Below are positions 39,940 to 41,473 of a stretch of 41,473 nt of DNA, one piece after another; within the stretch, counting starts at the first letter, position 1; each line of letters starts with the position of its first letter. Under the pieces are notes generated by a model that had not been told where the DNA came from, made no database searches, and worked only from the letters and a program-made list of their open reading frames with translations. Made by a program: the position numbers and the translations under genes. The stretch is from JAJFUE01 sp039683515 (GTDB taxonomy: Bacteria; Sumerlaeota; Sumerlaeia; MVZB01): assembly GCA_039683515.1 (NCBI GenBank), contig JBDKRG010000041.1, positions 1-41,473 on the forward strand. Direction: 5' to 3'.

Positions 39940-39949
39940 CCCGACTCCG
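39926..39949. repeat. Palindromic repeat at the end of the glycosylase gene
   Basis: GTCGGGTC, TAT, GACCCGAC (39927-39945), then TCCGG. The core and flanks match those inside nuoL (13614-13641). The glycosylase stop codon TGA (39937-39939) lies in the loop/right arm. Confidence 0.75.
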
Positions 39950-39966
39950 GATCCGAACTCACAAAC

Positions 39967-40085
39967 ACAAAACACGAAACACACGAAAAAGGACCACGAA
40001 AATTCACGAAAATATTCCGAATAAAAATTTCCGCGATTTCTTTCGTGCAATTTCGTGGTCTTCATTTCGTGCCTTTTCGTGTTTG
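39967..40085. repeat. Inverted pair of ACGAAA word arrays
   Basis: The left arm 39967-40012 (CAAAACACGAAACACACGAA and on to CCACGAAAATTCACGAAA) and the right arm 40037-40085 are reverse complements in their ACGAAA periodicity, separated by 24 bp. They can form a long imperfect stem in the 157-bp gap before queA. Confidence 0.75.
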
Positions 40086-40096
40086 AATTCACTGTC

Positions 40097-41152
40097 ATGA
40101 AACTCTCCGACTTCCAGTACCACCTGCCCCCCGAGCTGATCGCCACGCACCCGGCCGAGCGCCGCGACGCCTCGCGCCTCATGCGCCTGGACCGCGCCGG
40201 CGGAGCCGTCGAGCACCACGTTTTTTCCGATCTCCCCGGCCTGCTTCGCCCCGGCGACTGCCTGGTGATCAACGACAGCCGCGTCATCCCGGCGCGCGTG
40301 TGGGCCGAGCGCCGCGGCGGCGGCCGCACCGAGCTGCTGCTCATCGCCCCGGGCGGCGAGGGCGTCTGGGAAGCCCTCGCCCGCCCCGCCCGCCGGCTCG
40401 TCCCCGGCACGCGCCTGACGCTTCCCGGCAACGCCGGCGAGGTCGAAGTCATCGGCGGCGAAGGCCGCTCGCGCCTGGTCCGCTTCCACACCGCCGAGCC
40501 GCTCGAGCAGTTCCTCGCCCGCGCCGGCGAGATGCCGCTGCCGCCTTACATCCTGCGCGAGCGCCAGGCGCGCGGCGAGGCGCCCCACGCCACCGAGGCC
40601 GACCGCGAGCGCTACCAAACCGTCTACGCCCGCGAGCAGGGCTCGATCGCCGCCCCGACGGCCGGCCTGCATTTCACCCCCGAGTTATTGGCTGAAATCG
40701 AAAAGCGCGGCATCGAGATCCGCCGCGTCACGCTGCACGTCGGCATCGGGACGTTCGAGCCGATCGAGGTCGACGACCTCGCCGACCACAAAATGCACAC
40801 CGAGCTCTATGAGATCTCGGCCGAGAACGCCGCCGCGATCGAGGCCGCCCGCATCGATCCCGATCGCCGCGTCGTCGCCGTCGGCACGACAGCCATCCGC
40901 ACGCTCGAGTCCTGCGCCGCCAGGCACGGCCGGATCCAGGCCGACGCCGATTCCACCGCCCTCTTCATCCAGCCCGGCTTCAAGTTCCAAGTCATCGGCG
41001 CAATGGTGACCAATTTTCACCTGCCCGCCTCGACGCTCCTGATCCTCATCTCCGCCTTTGCGGGCCGCGAAAACGTCCTGGCCGCCTATGCCGAGGCCGT
41101 CCGTGAAAAGTACCGCTTCTTCAGCTACGGCGACGCGATGCTGATCGAGTAG
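40097..41152 (+). CDS. queA: S-adenosylmethionine:tRNA ribosyltransferase-isomerase
   Basis: The QueA enzyme that transfers and isomerises ribose from SAM to preQ1-modified tRNA to form epoxyqueuosine. It has 351 residues. Signatures: FHLPPELIA-type start (YHLPPELIATHPAERRDASR), INDSRVIPARV, SIAAPTAGLHFT and VTNFHLPASTLLILISAFAG. The ATG at 40097 is immediately upstream of the first conserved block; longer in-frame starts lie in the word array. tgt is not adjacent. Confidence 0.96.
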   Translation: MKLSDFQYHLPPELIATHPAERRDASRLMRLDRAGGAVEHHVFSDLPGLLRPGDCLVINDSRVIPARVWAERRGGGRTELLLIAPGGEGVWEALARPARRLVPGTRLTLPGNAGEVEVIGGEGRSRLVRFHTAEPLEQFLARAGEMPLPPYILRERQARGEAPHATEADRERYQTVYAREQGSIAAPTAGLHFTPELLAEIEKRGIEIRRVTLHVGIGTFEPIEVDDLADHKMHTELYEISAENAAAIEAARIDPDRRVVAVGTTAIRTLESCAARHGRIQADADSTALFIQPGFKFQVIGAMVTNFHLPASTLLILISAFAGRENVLAAYAEAVREKYRFFSYGDAMLIE

Positions 41153-41260
41153 GGGATGGAATTTCGGTTCGGATCTCAAACGATGGACCTTCTTGCAAAT
41201 TGATGAGAGACCTTGGCCCAGCATCCCCAAGCCCTCGCTTATGAGCACCCATCCCATTCA

Positions 41261-41311
41261 CCCCGCGATTCATCGCGGGGTTTTAAGCATGGATTCCGTT
41301 TCAACGGTTTC
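41261..41311 (+). terminator. Terminator after queA with CCGTTTCAACGG palindrome
   Basis: CCCCGCGA (41261-41268), TTCA, TCGCGGGG (41273-41280), then TTTTAA. Twelve bases later stands CCGTTTCAACGGTTTC (41296-41311), as after purA. Confidence 0.65.
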
Positions 41312-41434
41312 CCGCCCCATTTTCCAAAGATTAGTTTCCCGCAAGTGTCTTAAGGGTCGCCAAGGGAATACCCAAATCCAAATCTTCCATGTTACGCTTT
41401 CTCTCGCCCGGCCACCCCGCCCGGCCAAGTTATC

Positions 41435-41467
41435 TGAACTAGGAACTCGAAACTAGAAACTAGAAAC
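41435..41467 (+). repeat. Heptamer array, unit GAACTAG/AAACTAG
   Basis: Four units GAACTAG, GAACTCG, AAACTAG, AAACTAG and a partial AAACT at the right edge of the window; the array may continue. Confidence 0.75.
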
Positions 41468-41473
41468 TTATTA

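Larger units (their letters stand above)
41153..41473. other. 321-bp intergenic region at the right end
   Basis: It contains the queA terminator (41261-41284), a palindrome copy (41296-41311) and a heptamer array at the end (41435-41467). No ORF is supported. Confidence 0.6.

Overview
The window is 41.5 kb of GC-rich chromosome from a Gram-negative bacterium. Diderm traits include lipoprotein signals, a SurA-like periplasmic foldase, an Omp28-like pair and type IV/II pseudopilins. The pseudopilins carry the N-terminus FTLIELLIVVAIIAILAAIA, followed by FLEAQTRSKVSR and a late DPTNGTxSxGD motif. That pilin style, the BlaI/M56 pair next to it and the word-like short repeats between genes fit an uncultured member of the PVC group (Planctomycetota, Lentisphaerota) or of Sumerlaeota/Hydrogenedentota. 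I cannot decide between them from the sequence alone.

Layout. 0.1-3 kb: a membrane-anchored hybrid histidine kinase with three PAS domains (-). 3.0-3.2 kb: a 163-bp MITE-like element. 3.3-4.9 kb: an orphan phage terminase large subunit (-). 5.0-7.7 kb: inverted heptamer arrays, an LVIVD beta-propeller lipoprotein and a linalool dehydratase/isomerase-like membrane protein (-). 8.0-9.4 kb: miaB (-). 9.5-21 kb: a ferritin-like gene downstream of a complex I operon, transcribed nuoA-B-C-D-H-I-J-K-L-M-N on the minus strand and lacking nuoE, F and G. 21.5-24.1 kb: two Omp28-like thioredoxin-fold secreted proteins interleaved with one intact and one decayed pseudopilin (+). 24.2-27.9 kb: a BlaI-type repressor and a giant M56/BlaR1-type sensor (-), with a palindromic operator over the promoter. 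28.2-30.3 kb: endonuclease III, a CheD homologue that lacks its catalytic cysteine, and an HDOD protein (+). 30.5-32.4 kb: dnaA (-) and tRNA-Thr/tRNA-Tyr (+). 32.7-35.5 kb: RNase PH, a CsgG/LpoB-like lipoprotein, a PEGA lipoprotein and a SurA-like PPIase (+). 35.6-37.4 kb: a frameshifted secreted beta-helix protein (-). 37.7-41.2 kb: purA, a HhH-GPD DNA glycosylase and queA (+).

Most of the core genes are ordinary housekeeping genes. The unusual material lies in three places. (1) The intergenic spaces: almost every gap holds short-period repeats. One hexamer-based family occurs five times, always in the same orientation, and some repeats have been taken into coding sequence (lipoprotein n-region, NuoL loop, glycosylase C-terminus). 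(2) A short C-terminal W-x-L-Y-R motif is shared by three secreted proteins from two unrelated families, with different synonymous codons each time, which suggests a sorting or anchoring signal. (3) The pilin/Omp28/M56 neighbourhood: the M56 sensor's extracytoplasmic part carries the same DPTNGTxSxGD motif as the pilin next to it.
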